From Natrinema salsiterrestre (GTDB lineage Archaea; Halobacteriota; Halobacteria; Halobacteriales; Natrialbaceae): DNA of 64,000 bases. This document shows positions 42,799 through 52,287 of this stretch, piece by piece; positions within the stretch are counted from its first letter, which is position 1, and each line of letters opens with the position of its first letter. The stretch is from positions 1 through 64,000 of the forward strand of contig NZ_JAMQOT010000009.1 in the NCBI RefSeq assembly GCF_029502005.1, written 5' to 3'. A program made the position numbers and the translations under genes. Under the pieces are notes generated by a model that saw nothing but the letters and a program-made list of their open reading frames with translations, did no database searches and had not been told where the DNA came from.

Positions 42799-43215
42799 AG
42801 TCGCAGTCTCGCTGGTATCATTATAATATTTTTCACGGATGGACTACCGCTTCAACCCCTCAAACTTCGACGTTCACCGCGTTCCCCAGTAGCTCGATCG
42901 TTGCGGGCGGTTTTCTTCGTCGGATCGCCCGAGTACTGACCCTCAGCGAATCGATTTATAGACCTTCGTGCACCCGTTTGAGATCCATCACCTGCACAAG
43001 TAAATAACGACCTAAGTGTGTTATTAGACGGCCCCTTCGAAAACCGTAATATGTCCAGCCAAACCACGGGCTTGTTTGTTACACGATAGCACAGCAGCAG
43101 ACCTGATTCGAGCGCGCTGGGGTGCAGACGAAAACGTTGTTCGGACGAATTGTAGTGTAAGCACTGTCTGTCGTGCAATCCGCCCACGAAGAAGTTCGTC
43201 ACAGAACCGGCCGGG
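42799..43215. other. Upstream region of the acyl-CoA synthetase
   Basis: No gene is supported; a 116-codon minus-strand frame has the composition of noncoding DNA (His, Arg, Ser-rich). TATAATATTTT near 42820 is close to the synthetase start and serves as its promoter. The only other structure is the 23-bp palindromic element. Confidence 0.5.
43003..43025 (-). promoter_or_regulatory. 23-bp imperfect palindrome, copy 1 (ligase side)
   Basis: Read toward the ligase it is AATAACACACT followed by TAGGTCGTTATT. Outer arms AATAAC and GTTATT are complementary. It matches the element at 54465-54487 at 21 of 23 positions, in the same orientation and at nearly the same distance from the following gene (205 versus 195 bp). 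Confidence 0.65.
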
Positions 43216-43443
43216 TCAGGGACGCTCCTCGGTGACCGTGACCCGATAGTAGTCGGTGTATTTTACGATCTCGTACGTCTCCAACATGGCACCGACGCTG
43301 TCCGGCGTCCGAGACACGGTTTCGTCTTCCTCTAGCAAACGAGAGAGACGATTTTTCGCCTGGTCGGCGAGTTGGTCGTAGTGGGAGACGCGCGAGTCAT
43401 GCGGCACTCGTTCGACTGGGGAAAGGCTGATCCACATTGTCAT
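43216..43443 (-). CDS. Small hypothetical protein
   Basis: A 75-residue protein. It begins MTMWISLSPVERVPHDSRVS and continues with a helical core QLADQAKNRLSRLLEEDE and a C-terminal strand region AMLETYEIVKYTDYYRVTVT. Composition and codon use fit a haloarchaeal gene. No family was recognised. It stands alone between the ligase and the enoyl-CoA hydratases. Confidence 0.65.
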   Translation of the reverse strand: MTMWISLSPVERVPHDSRVSHYDQLADQAKNRLSRLLEEDETVSRTPDSVGAMLETYEIVKYTDYYRVTVTEERP

Positions 43444-43557
43444 TTGTCGTATACGATTGTCGTTGGTTGTTCGAACACGACCGTGACGGACGCACGTCGC
43501 GGTCGGTGGCCTATTCGGTCACTGTGGTCAGCGCTCACCGAGCGTCCGACGACGGTC

Positions 43558-44358
43558 TCACTGGCCTTTGAACTCCGGCTCCCGGTTCGCCACGAACGCG
43601 CTGACGCCCTCCGCGTGGTCGTCGGTTTCCGCCGCCGTCGCGATTGCGTCCGTCTCCGCGGCGAGTTGTTCCGCGAGCGAGCGATCGAAACTCCTCGTGA
43701 GAAGCTGTTTCACGGCACCGTACGCTCGCGTCGGCCCGTCCGCGAGCTGCCGCGTCAGTTCGTCGAGACGCGCATCGAATTCGTCATCCGGAACGGATTC
43801 GGTCGCCAGACCCCACTCGACGGCTTCTTCCGGCGAGATCGGCTCGTCGAGTAAGGCGATGTCTTTCGCCTTCCGGAGGCCGACGAGCCGCGGGAGATGG
43901 AACGTCGCACCGCCGTCACCCGGGAGCCCGAGGCGCGGATAGCCGTATTCGAAGCGAGCGTCCTCGCTGATCAGGACGAGATCTCCGAGGAGGGCGATAC
44001 CGAGGCCGGCACCGGTCGCGACGCCGTTGACGCCGGTGACGAGCGGGACGTCCGCCTGGTGGAACTGGACGATCGCATCGTGGAGAATCGATGCGCCGAC
44101 TCGCACGGAATCGGATCGATGACCGTCTTCGTCGAAGCTCTCGACGTCGGCGCCGGCACAGAATACGCCGTCAGATCCCGTCATGACGGCACATCGCGCG
44201 CTGTCGTCGGCGTTGAGAAACGATGCGATCTCGAGCAGTTCGTCGCCCATCGTGTCGTTGAGCGAGTTGAATTTCGTCGTACTGTCGATCGTGATGGAGA
44301 CGATACCGTCGTCTCGTTCGAGAACGAAGTTCTCACACTCCGGCAGTGATCGTGCCAT
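43558..44358 (-). CDS. Enoyl-CoA hydratase/isomerase family protein, 1
   Basis: A 266-residue crotonase-fold protein. The oxyanion segments are FCAGADVESFDE and GVNGVATGAGLGIALLGDLV; the active-site loop is YPRLGLPGDGGATFHLPRLV, which has the Asp-Gly-Gly form found in PaaG-like isomerases rather than the two Glu of classical hydratases. The tail ends with the standard FVANREPEFKGQ. The ATG at 44358 was chosen; the longer frame upstream is basic. A second family member follows upstream on the same strand with a 133-bp gap. Confidence 0.9.
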   Translation of the reverse strand: MARSLPECENFVLERDDGIVSITIDSTTKFNSLNDTMGDELLEIASFLNADDSARCAVMTGSDGVFCAGADVESFDEDGHRSDSVRVGASILHDAIVQFHQADVPLVTGVNGVATGAGLGIALLGDLVLISEDARFEYGYPRLGLPGDGGATFHLPRLVGLRKAKDIALLDEPISPEEAVEWGLATESVPDDEFDARLDELTRQLADGPTRAYGAVKQLLTRSFDRSLAEQLAAETDAIATAAETDDHAEGVSAFVANREPEFKGQ

Positions 44359-44491
44359 GGTATCACGTATACGTCCCATCGTTATAATTCTCCTGACCAG
44401 TAACGAGCGCCGGTCGACGAAGTTCCGGTCGGACACAGGATTTGCGGCGATTCGGACGACCAGTGGCCGGTTCCCGCCGTCGCCGGATCAG

Positions 44492-45301
44492 TTACCGTCC
44501 CTCGAACTCCGGCTCGCGTCCCTCGAGGCGGGCAGTGAACCCCTCCGTGTAGTCGTGGGTATCGTCGAGCTGTTCGCCGAGCGCCCGTTCGTACGCGAGC
44601 CCGTCGTCGAGGGGCATCTCCAGAGCGGCGTTAAGTGCCTCCCGCGCTCGCTCCATCCCCAGCGGTGCGTTCTCAGCGAGATCGTCCGCTAGCGCTCGAG
44701 CGCGTTCGTCGACCGCTTCCGCGTCGCAGACCTCGTTGACGAGCCCGATTCCTTCCGCCTCTTCGGGGTCGATGAACTCGCCGCTCAGAACGAGTTCTTT
44801 CGCTTTCGCCAGCCCGATCAGGCGCGGGAGTCGTTGCGTTGCCCCGCCGTGGGGGAAGGTACCGAGCTGTACCTCGATGACGCCGTATTTTGCGTCTTCG
44901 GAGATAATCCGGAAGTCTGCGGGAAGCGACAGCTCGAACGCGCCCGCGGGTGCGGCGCGCTTGATGCCGACGACGGTCGGAACGCGCGCGGTATCGATGG
45001 TCTCGATGACGTCACCGAGGAGACTTCCTCCGCTCTCGGCGCCGCGGGACTCGCCCTGCTGGGCCCGTTCGCCGCGATCACGCATCATCTCGAGGTCCAT
45101 CCCCGCACAGAAGACGGGGCCCTCCCCGAGCAGTGCGATGGCGCGGACCTCTTCGTTCGCATCGACCTCCTCGAATGCCTGCTTCAGGTCGGAGAGAACG
45201 TCCTCGTTCAGTGCGTTTCGCTTGTCCGGGCGGTTCAATATGACGTCGGCGCGGTGGCCGTCGATGTCTACGATCACGTGACCAGTGCCAATTTCTCGCA
45301 T
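44492..45301 (-). CDS. Enoyl-CoA hydratase/isomerase family protein, 2
   Basis: A 269-residue crotonase-fold protein. Motifs are NRPDKRNALNEDVLSDLKQA, FCAGMDLEMMRDRGERAQQG, GIKRAAPAGAFELSLPADFR and VQLGTFPHGGATQRLPRLIG. Position of the second catalytic acid is occupied by the sequence FPHGG, so hydratase activity needs testing. Probably acts on the unsaturated product of the acyl-CoA dehydrogenases. It is upstream of, and in the same direction as, the first family member. Confidence 0.9.
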   Translation of the reverse strand: MREIGTGHVIVDIDGHRADVILNRPDKRNALNEDVLSDLKQAFEEVDANEEVRAIALLGEGPVFCAGMDLEMMRDRGERAQQGESRGAESGGSLLGDVIETIDTARVPTVVGIKRAAPAGAFELSLPADFRIISEDAKYGVIEVQLGTFPHGGATQRLPRLIGLAKAKELVLSGEFIDPEEAEGIGLVNEVCDAEAVDERARALADDLAENAPLGMERAREALNAALEMPLDDGLAYERALGEQLDDTHDYTEGFTARLEGREPEFEGR

Positions 45302-45699
45302 ACCAAACGGTCAACCAGATCGACCTTAATTGTACCGCCCGGATGACGTACACTCCCGCTATTCGAACCGTCGTTCGTCGAGTGGTCGGTTCTGAGTATA
45401 CCAGTGCAGCCGCTATCGTCCCCGAACTCCGTTTGTAGTCGTCTTCGGCGAACGTCCCCGCTCCTCTTAGTAATCCTCCGTCTCCAGCAGTCGTTCGACC
45501 AGCCGTCGATCGTATTCTCGTCCCTCTCGCAGGCCGGTCTGTGGTTCGATGTTGCCAGACTCCTTGATCCCCGAACCGAAAGCGACGGCTTCGAAGCGCT
45601 CGAGACCCGTATCGTCGTGGCCGTTCGCAGTCACCTACTGAATACCGCGTACCGAACCTGGTATAGCTTTATCACGTCGAATGGCTAACGGAACACCGT
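45302..45699. other. Divergent intergenic region
   Basis: It separates the enoyl-CoA hydratase from LLM copy B. It contains one small minus-strand frame (listed separately) and AT-rich words GGTATAGCTTTATC near 45659-45672 that can serve as promoters in either direction. Confidence 0.4.
45467..45634 (-). CDS. Possible 55-residue protein
   Basis: A GTG-started frame directly preceded by a stop codon reads ERFEAVAFGSGIKESGNIEP and ends RRLVERLLETEDY. Amino-acid composition is acidic and the third positions are GC-rich as in real genes here. An AT-rich AAAGCTATACC is about 30 bp upstream on the same strand. It may be a real small gene or the end of a lost one. No homologous family was recognised. 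Confidence 0.4.
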   Translation of the reverse strand: MTANGHDDTGLERFEAVAFGSGIKESGNIEPQTGLREGREYDRRLVERLLETEDY

Positions 45700-46698
45700 A
45701 TGACAGACCGTGACGTATTCCTCCCGGTCGGTGCACAGCCGACGCTCGATCAGCTCGTCGATCAGGCGGTTGCCGCGGAGGAACTCGGATACGATCGCGC
45801 CTGGTTCCCCGAATCGTGGGGTCGAGACGCCGTGACGGCGCTCGCGACCGCTGCCGAGCGAACGGATCGAATCGGCCTCGGAACGAGCATCGCCAACGTC
45901 TACTCCAGATCACCGGCGCTGCTCGGACAGACGGCGGCCACGCTGCAGGAGGCCAGCGATGGCCGCTTCCGACTCGGACTCGGACCGAGCGGCCCGCTCG
46001 TCGTCGAGAACTGGCACGGGATGGAGTTCGGCAATCCGCTGCGTCGAACCCGAGAGGCGATCGAAATCGCTCGGCAGGTAGTGGACGGTGAGACCGTCAC
46101 CTACGACGGCGAGTACTTCTCGCTGGACGGCTTTCGGCTGCGCTGTGATCCACCGGAGCCGGCGCCACCTATCGACACTGCCGGACTCGGTCCGAAAGCC
46201 GTCGAGCTCGCCGGTCGTTTCGCCGACGGCTGGCACGCCGTCAACTACACGAGGGGCGGAATCGCCGATCGCCTCGAGGACCTCCGACGCGGCGTCGAAC
46301 TGGGAGACAGGGATCGCGATGATCTCCGCGTCACGCTCTCCGTGAGCTGCTGTGCCCTCGAAGACGGTGAGCGCGCCCGCGAACTCGTCGCCCAACACAT
46401 CGCCTTCTATATCGGCGGGATGGGAACGTTTTACCGCGATAACCTCGCTCGTCAGGGGTACGACGAACTTGCGCACGAGATCCACGACGCGTGGCAGCGA
46501 GGGGAGCGCGACTATGCCACGGATCGCGTGCGGGCGGAGTTACGCGATCAGATGGGCGCTGCCGGCACGCCGGACGAGGCCTGCATGCAACTGGAACGGT
46601 TCGAGTCCATCGACGGCGTCGATGCGATCTATATTTCGTTCCCGCGAGGAGCCGAACCGGACGAGATACACGAGACCATGACCGCGATGGCGCCGTAG
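45700..46698 (+). CDS. LLM-class flavin/F420-dependent oxidoreductase, copy B
   Basis: A 332-residue luciferase-like enzyme, gap-free paralogue of copy A at 36071-37069. Conservation is strongest in the first 180 residues (LLGQTAATLQEASDGRFRLG; GPSGPLVVENWHG; FSLDGFRLRCDPPEPAPP) and weakest in the last 90, which suggests conserved cofactor binding with changed surface or partner. It is followed after 164 bp by an acyl-CoA dehydrogenase on the same strand, but in the reverse gene order relative to copy A. Confidence 0.88.
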   Translation: MTDRDVFLPVGAQPTLDQLVDQAVAAEELGYDRAWFPESWGRDAVTALATAAERTDRIGLGTSIANVYSRSPALLGQTAATLQEASDGRFRLGLGPSGPLVVENWHGMEFGNPLRRTREAIEIARQVVDGETVTYDGEYFSLDGFRLRCDPPEPAPPIDTAGLGPKAVELAGRFADGWHAVNYTRGGIADRLEDLRRGVELGDRDRDDLRVTLSVSCCALEDGERARELVAQHIAFYIGGMGTFYRDNLARQGYDELAHEIHDAWQRGERDYATDRVRAELRDQMGAAGTPDEACMQLERFESIDGVDAIYISFPRGAEPDEIHETMTAMAP

Positions 46699-46827
46699 TC
46701 TATCGGTCTCGATCCTCCGAAGCGGTGGACTGTGTGTTCCCACTCAGCGTCGGAGTGTCGTCCCGATCGGAGCTGATTGCTTCGAACCGATGTCTCTCAC
46801 ATCAGAATGCGTATGTGAACGCCGGGA

Positions 46828-46835
46828 TTTATATG
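46828..46835 (+). promoter_or_regulatory. TATA box of acyl-CoA dehydrogenase copy B
   Basis: TTTATATG within GGATTTATATGTATATTCC lies about 30 bp before the chosen ATG. It supports a leaderless start there and excludes the longer frame that begins inside the LLM gene. Confidence 0.55.
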
Positions 46836-46862
46836 TATATTCCAATACTGTTCTATGTACAC

Positions 46863-48089
46863 ATGGCACAATCAGCCGAGACTAGCCCCGGCGTTTCCTT
46901 CGGGACGGACGACGAGACGGAACTCATCCTCCAGAGCCTCGAGGAGTTCGTCGAGCAGGAAGTGAAACCGATAGCCGATGACCTCGGTGAGACGCTGACG
47001 AACCCCCGGCTCGGACACGAACCGAACGGTCGGCTGACCGACGAGGTGCTCGAGGCGAGACGTGAGGTGCGACGGAAGAGCGCTGAGGCCGGCTTTTACG
47101 CGATGAATATGCCCGAGGCCGTCGGCGGCGAGGACGTGTCGGCCGTCACGTGGTACCGGGCGAACAAGCACCTCGCGAAGCAGGACGTGCCGTTGGCTTC
47201 GAACGTCCTCGCCGGTCCCGGCGGTCCGAAGCCGCTCCTCGCTCAGGCGGAGGGCGAACAAGTCGAGCGGTATCTCGAGCCGGCGATGCGCGCGGAGAAG
47301 ACGACCGCGTTCGGACAGACGGAACCCGGCGTGGGGTCGGACTCGCCGAACATGGAGACGCGGGCCGAGAGAGACGGCGACGAGTGGGTACTCAACGGGC
47401 AGAAGCAGTGGATCACGAACGCGCCGTACGCCGATTTCATTCAGGTCTTTGCGAGGACGACGCCGCAGGAAGAGGCGGGCCGACACGGCGGAATCACGTG
47501 TTTCATCGTCGAGTCCGACGAGTACGAGATCGGGAGCCTGAACAACGCCGTCGGCGCGACCGGCATGCAGGCGGAGGTCCACTTCGACGACGTCCGGCTC
47601 TCGGACGATCGCGTCCTCGGGAGCGTCGACAACGCGTTCTACGACGCGATGTCGTTCCTCGGACTCGGTCGCGTCGAGATCGGTGCGACGGCGGTCGGTC
47701 ACGCTGAGTGGCTGCTCGACGAGGCCACGAACTACGCGAACGAACGCGAAGCGTTCGGCGAGCAGATCGGCCAGTATCAGGCGATATCGCACAAGATCGC
47801 TCGCGGACGCGCGAACGCGCTGGCGGCCGACACCGTCGGGCTCAAATGCGCCTGGCTACTCGATCAGGGCGAGCCGGCGATCGCCGAGTCATCGATCCTC
47901 AAGTGGTTCGCGAGCAACGCGTTCTGGGAGATCGCCGACGACGTCGTCCAGATTCACGGAGCCAACGGCCTCGCCGAGGAAAACCCATTCATGGACCGCC
48001 TCCACCGCGCCCGGATCCAACGGGTCGTCGAGGGAACCGACGAGATTCAGCTCAACACGATCGCCAAACAGTACGGCGTGGAAATGTAA
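46863..48089 (+). CDS. Acyl-CoA dehydrogenase, copy B
   Basis: A 408-residue FAD enzyme, paralogue of 37182-38405 with shared opening GVSFGTDDETELILQSLEEF and shared core VLNGQKQWITNAPYADFIQV. The FAD motif is AFGQTEPGVGSDSPNM, and the catalytic Glu is in RVVEGTDEIQLNTIAKQ. The start is fixed by a TATA box and by similarity of the N-termini of the two copies. It acts with ETF, which is not in the window. The pairing with an LLM oxidoreductase is repeated from copy A. Confidence 0.94.
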   Translation: MAQSAETSPGVSFGTDDETELILQSLEEFVEQEVKPIADDLGETLTNPRLGHEPNGRLTDEVLEARREVRRKSAEAGFYAMNMPEAVGGEDVSAVTWYRANKHLAKQDVPLASNVLAGPGGPKPLLAQAEGEQVERYLEPAMRAEKTTAFGQTEPGVGSDSPNMETRAERDGDEWVLNGQKQWITNAPYADFIQVFARTTPQEEAGRHGGITCFIVESDEYEIGSLNNAVGATGMQAEVHFDDVRLSDDRVLGSVDNAFYDAMSFLGLGRVEIGATAVGHAEWLLDEATNYANEREAFGEQIGQYQAISHKIARGRANALAADTVGLKCAWLLDQGEPAIAESSILKWFASNAFWEIADDVVQIHGANGLAEENPFMDRLHRARIQRVVEGTDEIQLNTIAKQYGVEM

Positions 48090-48281
48090 GCCGGGAGACG
48101 GAGCGAGGAACTCGAGCGTGCTGACCCGGACGCGACCCCGCCGATACGTATCGGCTCCGGTCGTCCGGCTCGCGATCTCCGAAACGGGACCAGGATCCCT
48201 CTCGCCGTACGGCGGCGCTTCTACGGGATGGTTTTGCCGCTAATCGAACCTTATCCATCGTGGATCACCGTATCTATTGGC

Positions 48282-49271
48282 ATGAGCGAACCGAATCGAA
48301 TCGCTGAGACCGATCTCGATGCGACGGTCCACCGGCTGGAGTTCACCGTCGATTGGCCGCCGGGTCACGCGGCGGCGTACGTGATTTCGGGTGACGAACC
48401 GATTCTCATCGACGCAGGCACGCCCGGGGAGCGCGGCTCCGAGGAACTACGCGCCGAACTGAGCGAGCACGGGTACGGTCCGTCGGACATCGAACACGTC
48501 TTGCTCACGCACGGTCACACGGATCACGTCGGCCAGACGCCGACGCTGCTCGAGGCCGGGTCGCCGACCGTCTACGCGCCGAGACAGCTCCGGGATCGAT
48601 ACGAGCGAGAGATGGAAACGGTCGCCGAGAGGACCCGAGCGAATCTACTCGAAGCGGGCCTCGAACCCGAGTACCTCGACTCCGCCAGCGAACGCTTGCT
48701 TTCCGCTCACCGCACCGTGCGCGCGTCGCTTCCCGAGGACGCGGTCGACGTCTGGATCGATGATGCGTCGTTTACCGTCGGGACGCGCGAAATCGAACCG
48801 ATCTATTCTCCGGGACATCATCTCAGTCACTTCTGTTTCGGGACGACGCTCGACGGTGACAGAGTCGTTTTCTCGGGCGATATGGCGATGGAACCGTTCC
48901 GCGCACCGTCGCTACTCGTCAACTTCGACGACGGTGTCGAGGACAGCGTGCGACGGTTTCGAGCGACGTTAGATCGTCTCAAGACGTATCGGTTCGAGCG
49001 GGTGTTCCCGGGCCACGGTCCGGTACACGATCGGTACGAGGCGTGTCTCGACCGATCCATCGCCGATCTGGAGTCTAAACTCGAGCGGTGCCTCGAGCGG
49101 ATCGAATCGGACCGGACGACGGCGTTTCAGATCGCGACGGAGAGGGCGGGCACGGAGCACGGAATCGGTCGAATCTTCGCGGAGACCGTCGGGCTCGTCG
49201 GATATCTCGAGGACCGAGGGGATGTCCGGAGCGTTCTCGAGGACGGCGTTCGATTCTACGAGAGTACCTGA
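48282..49271 (+). CDS. Metallo-beta-lactamase-fold hydrolase
   Basis: A 329-residue two-metal hydrolase. The metal motifs are LLTHGHTDHVGQTP (HxHxDH), YSPGHHLSHFCFG (His), FSGDMAMEP (Asp) and FPGHGPVHD (His). A C-terminal helical extension follows (DRSIADLESKLERCLERIES). It resembles the MBL family members seen in beta-oxidation operons, which may act as thioesterases or lactonases. The ATG at 48282 was chosen because the preceding in-frame residues are not family-like. A same-strand acyl-CoA dehydrogenase follows 116 bp later. Confidence 0.88.
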   Translation: MSEPNRIAETDLDATVHRLEFTVDWPPGHAAAYVISGDEPILIDAGTPGERGSEELRAELSEHGYGPSDIEHVLLTHGHTDHVGQTPTLLEAGSPTVYAPRQLRDRYEREMETVAERTRANLLEAGLEPEYLDSASERLLSAHRTVRASLPEDAVDVWIDDASFTVGTREIEPIYSPGHHLSHFCFGTTLDGDRVVFSGDMAMEPFRAPSLLVNFDDGVEDSVRRFRATLDRLKTYRFERVFPGHGPVHDRYEACLDRSIADLESKLERCLERIESDRTTAFQIATERAGTEHGIGRIFAETVGLVGYLEDRGDVRSVLEDGVRFYEST

Positions 49272-49387
49272 CCGGTTCGCGTACTCCCGTGTGATCAGCG
49301 GACCAGATAGACCGTCTTACGGAGAGAGGTCCGTCGGTAGTGCCGATCGATGCCTTGTTTTATGACAGCTCGTGAGAAGGTGAGTGT

Positions 49388-50554
49388 ATGCCCGTTTCCG
49401 AGACGGAAGTCCACGACTTGATCCGAAGGTCGGTGCGCGAGCTCGCCGCCGAGTACGACGCCGACTACTGGCGCGAGCACATCGATCAGAAGCGCTTTCC
49501 CGGATCGTATTGGCAGGACCTCGCGGACAACGGCTGGCTCGGCGTCGCGATCGACGAGGAGTACGGTGGAGAGGGAATGGGAATGCACGAGATGACGATC
49601 GTTATCGAGGAACTCTCGCGCGCCGGTGGACAAGGGGGCATCATCTTCATTCTGACGCCGGTATTCGGCGGTATCAGCATTCAACGACACGGGACCGACG
49701 TCCAAAAGCGCGAATACCTCCCGGAGATCGTCGACGGAAACTGCCGGTTCTGTATGGGGTTGACCGAACCGAACGCCGGGACGAATACGCTCTCGATCGA
49801 GACGACGGCCGAACGGGACGGTGACGAGTTCGTGATCCACGGCGAGAAGACCTTCATTAGCAGCGTTGAAACCGCCGACGAGATGTTACTCGTCGCGCGT
49901 ACCTCCGAACTCGATCCCTCGGATCCGACTCGCGGCGGAACACTCTTCCTCGTTTCCGATCCTGCCGAGCGCGACGCGATCTCGCTGTCGACGCTCGACA
50001 CGGCAGTGCCGTGGTTCGAAGAACAGTATCGAGTCAATATCGATGGCTTACGCGTTCATGAAGACGACATCCTCGGAACCGAGGACGACGGGTTCAGACT
50101 CATGTTCGATACGCTCAATACCGAACGGATCGCCGGTGCGGCGAGTGCGCTCGGTGACGGACTTCGGGCCGTCGACCTCGCAGTCGAGTATGCCAACGAC
50201 CGCGAGGTGTTCGGGCAACCGATCGGCGCCCACCAGTCGGTCCAACATCCGCTGGCCGAGAGCTACGCCAAGCTCCTCGCCGCCCGCCAGATCACCTACA
50301 GTGCCGCTGCGAAATGGGACCGTGGCGAGGACTGTAGCATGGAAACGAACGCGGCCAAACTGCTCTCGAGCCAGTTCAGTACCGAAGCCGCGTCACAGGC
50401 GATTCAGACCCATGGGGGGAACGGATTCACGAAGGAATACGAGGTCTACGACCTCTGGCAGAATGCGCGCGTGACGGAAACTGTACCCGTTTCGAACGAA
50501 ATGGCGAAGAACCACATCGCGGAACATCACCTCGGACTCCCCCGCTCGTATTGA
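49388..50554 (+). CDS. Acyl-CoA dehydrogenase, third, distinct type
   Basis: A 388-residue FAD enzyme from a different subgroup than copies A and B. Motifs: YWQDLADNGWLGVAIDEEYG, FCMGLTEPNAGTNTLSIETT, IHGEKTFISSVETADEMLLV, YRVNIDGLRVHEDDILGTED and HGGNGFTKEYEVYDLWQNAR. The usual EGT motif near the C-terminus is replaced by VTETVPVSNEMAKNHIAE, as in a known subgroup of acyl-CoA dehydrogenases. The catalytic base may be this Glu. It is 104 bp before an acyl-CoA ligase on the same strand. Confidence 0.92.
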   Translation: MPVSETEVHDLIRRSVRELAAEYDADYWREHIDQKRFPGSYWQDLADNGWLGVAIDEEYGGEGMGMHEMTIVIEELSRAGGQGGIIFILTPVFGGISIQRHGTDVQKREYLPEIVDGNCRFCMGLTEPNAGTNTLSIETTAERDGDEFVIHGEKTFISSVETADEMLLVARTSELDPSDPTRGGTLFLVSDPAERDAISLSTLDTAVPWFEEQYRVNIDGLRVHEDDILGTEDDGFRLMFDTLNTERIAGAASALGDGLRAVDLAVEYANDREVFGQPIGAHQSVQHPLAESYAKLLAARQITYSAAAKWDRGEDCSMETNAAKLLSSQFSTEAASQAIQTHGGNGFTKEYEVYDLWQNARVTETVPVSNEMAKNHIAEHHLGLPRSY

Positions 50555-50658
50555 TCCAACTGGGCCGCAGGGACGGCCGATGGGTTCCCCGATCGTGGGC
50601 GCTGGTCCTTCCTGACAGACGAAAAAACTATACCTCCTTTCAGTATACGTGGTATCAT

Positions 50659-52287
50659 ATGACATACGAGAGTGTGTACGAGGCTGTGTATGACCAGTAC
50701 GAGACGGACGCGAGCTGGGACGAACACGCCCACGTCGGGGACAGAGAGTCGCTCAATATCGCAACCGAATCCCTCGGTCGGCACGCATCGTCGGCGGACA
50801 TCGGGCTTCGAATCCGGGACTTCGAGAGCGGCGAGACCGAGACGTACACGTTCGCTGAACTCGACGCCGCCGCGAATCGAGTGAGCAATTACCTGGACGC
50901 ACACACCGAACGCGGCGACCGAATCGGCGCGATGCTCCCGACGCAGTTCGAGCTATACGCCGTCGTCTTCGGGACGATCAAGGCCGGCCGGATCTATCTC
51001 CCGCTCGCACCGATGTTCGGCCCGGACGCGCTGAACTACCGCCTCGAGGACTCGGGAGCGACCACGTTGTTCACCACGGCTGACGGCTGCGAGACCGTCG
51101 ACGGGAGTCTCCCCTCGCTCGAGCGCGTCGTCACGGTCGACGACGGACGCGAAGCGATCGACGGCGACGTGACGGTGGACGACTACGACGCGGTCCGCGA
51201 TCGGTCCGAGACGTTCGACCCTGTCGAGACGCACCCGAACGACCCGTACACGCTGACGTACACGTCAGGGACCACCGGGCCGCCGAAAGGGGTATTGAGC
51301 AGTCACGGTGGGGTAATCGAGCTTCACGCGTACGCGGAATACGTCGCCGACGTTCGCCCCGACGATGTCTATCTGGTCGCCGCGTCACCGTCGTGGTCGT
51401 ACGGGCTCAACATGGGAACGGTCATGTCGGGCATTCGAGGGACCGCGATCGGTTGCTATCGCGGGCAGTTCGATCCCAACGCGTTCTTCGAAACCCTCGA
51501 GGCGTGGGACGTCGACAACGCGATGATACCGCCCACGGCCCTCCGGCAGTCGCGAGCGGGCGGAATCGATCTCGAGGCGTACGACATCGATCTCCGCGTG
51601 CTCCTCTCGGCCGGCGAATCGCTCGACGAGGATACCGTCGAATGGTGTGAAGACGGTCTGGGCGCACCACCGCAGGACGCCTACGGGTTAACGGAGGCCG
51701 GTATGGTGGTCTGTAACTACGCGTTCGACGACTGGGAGGTAAAGCCCGGGAGCATGGGGAAAGTCCTCCCAGGGGTCGAGGTAGCGTTACTGGACCGGGA
51801 CGGCGACGAAGTCGAACAGGGCGACGTCGGTGAAATCGCCGTCAAACGCGATGCGGACGCGCACGGATCGTACTGGGGCCGACCAGAGGCGACGCTCGAG
51901 ACGTTCACCGGCCGCTGGCTCAGAACCGGCGATCTGGCGCGGCGAGACGAGGACGGATATTACTGGTACGTCAGTCGCGCGGACGACGTCATCATCTCCG
52001 CCGGCTATCGCATCGGTCCGGCGGAGGTCGAGGAAACGTTACTCAACCATCCCGCGGTCGAGGAAGCGGCCGTCGTCGGTACGGATCACGAGACTCGCGG
52101 CGAAATCGTCAAAGCGTACGTTACCCTCGTCGACGACTACGACCCGAGTGAGGGACTGACCGATGAACTTCAGGAGTTCGCCCGAGACGAACTTTCGAAA
52201 CACGAGTACCCTCGTGAGCTCGAATTCCTCGACGAACTCCCCAAGACCGCCAGCGGGAAAATAAAGCGGTCCGCTCTCGAGGGGTGA
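50659..52287 (+). CDS. Acyl-CoA synthetase (AMP-forming), benzoate-CoA-ligase-like
   Basis: A 542-residue ANL enzyme. P-loop TYTSGTTGPPKGVLSSHGGV, A5 YGLTEAGMVVCNYAF, hinge TGDLARRDEDGYYWYVSRAD and catalytic Lys KTASGKIKRSALEG. The DDVIISAGYRIGPAEVEETL segment and the arrangement GWSYGLNMGT-like text (SWSYGLNMGTVMSG) place it near medium-chain/aromatic acyl ligases; the exact acid is unknown. The ATG at 50659 begins MTYESVYEAVYDQYETD; a longer frame overlaps the preceding gene and is arginine-rich. Confidence 0.92.
   Translation: MTYESVYEAVYDQYETDASWDEHAHVGDRESLNIATESLGRHASSADIGLRIRDFESGETETYTFAELDAAANRVSNYLDAHTERGDRIGAMLPTQFELYAVVFGTIKAGRIYLPLAPMFGPDALNYRLEDSGATTLFTTADGCETVDGSLPSLERVVTVDDGREAIDGDVTVDDYDAVRDRSETFDPVETHPNDPYTLTYTSGTTGPPKGVLSSHGGVIELHAYAEYVADVRPDDVYLVAASPSWSYGLNMGTVMSGIRGTAIGCYRGQFDPNAFFETLEAWDVDNAMIPPTALRQSRAGGIDLEAYDIDLRVLLSAGESLDEDTVEWCEDGLGAPPQDAYGLTEAGMVVCNYAFDDWEVKPGSMGKVLPGVEVALLDRDGDEVEQGDVGEIAVKRDADAHGSYWGRPEATLETFTGRWLRTGDLARRDEDGYYWYVSRADDVIISAGYRIGPAEVEETLLNHPAVEEAAVVGTDHETRGEIVKAYVTLVDDYDPSEGLTDELQEFARDELSKHEYPRELEFLDELPKTASGKIKRSALEG

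Noticed and set aside
42852-43202. A 116-codon minus-strand open frame
   Set aside because: Composition is Arg/Ser/His-rich and not acidic, there is no promoter in the right place, and the region contains the 23-bp regulatory palindrome.
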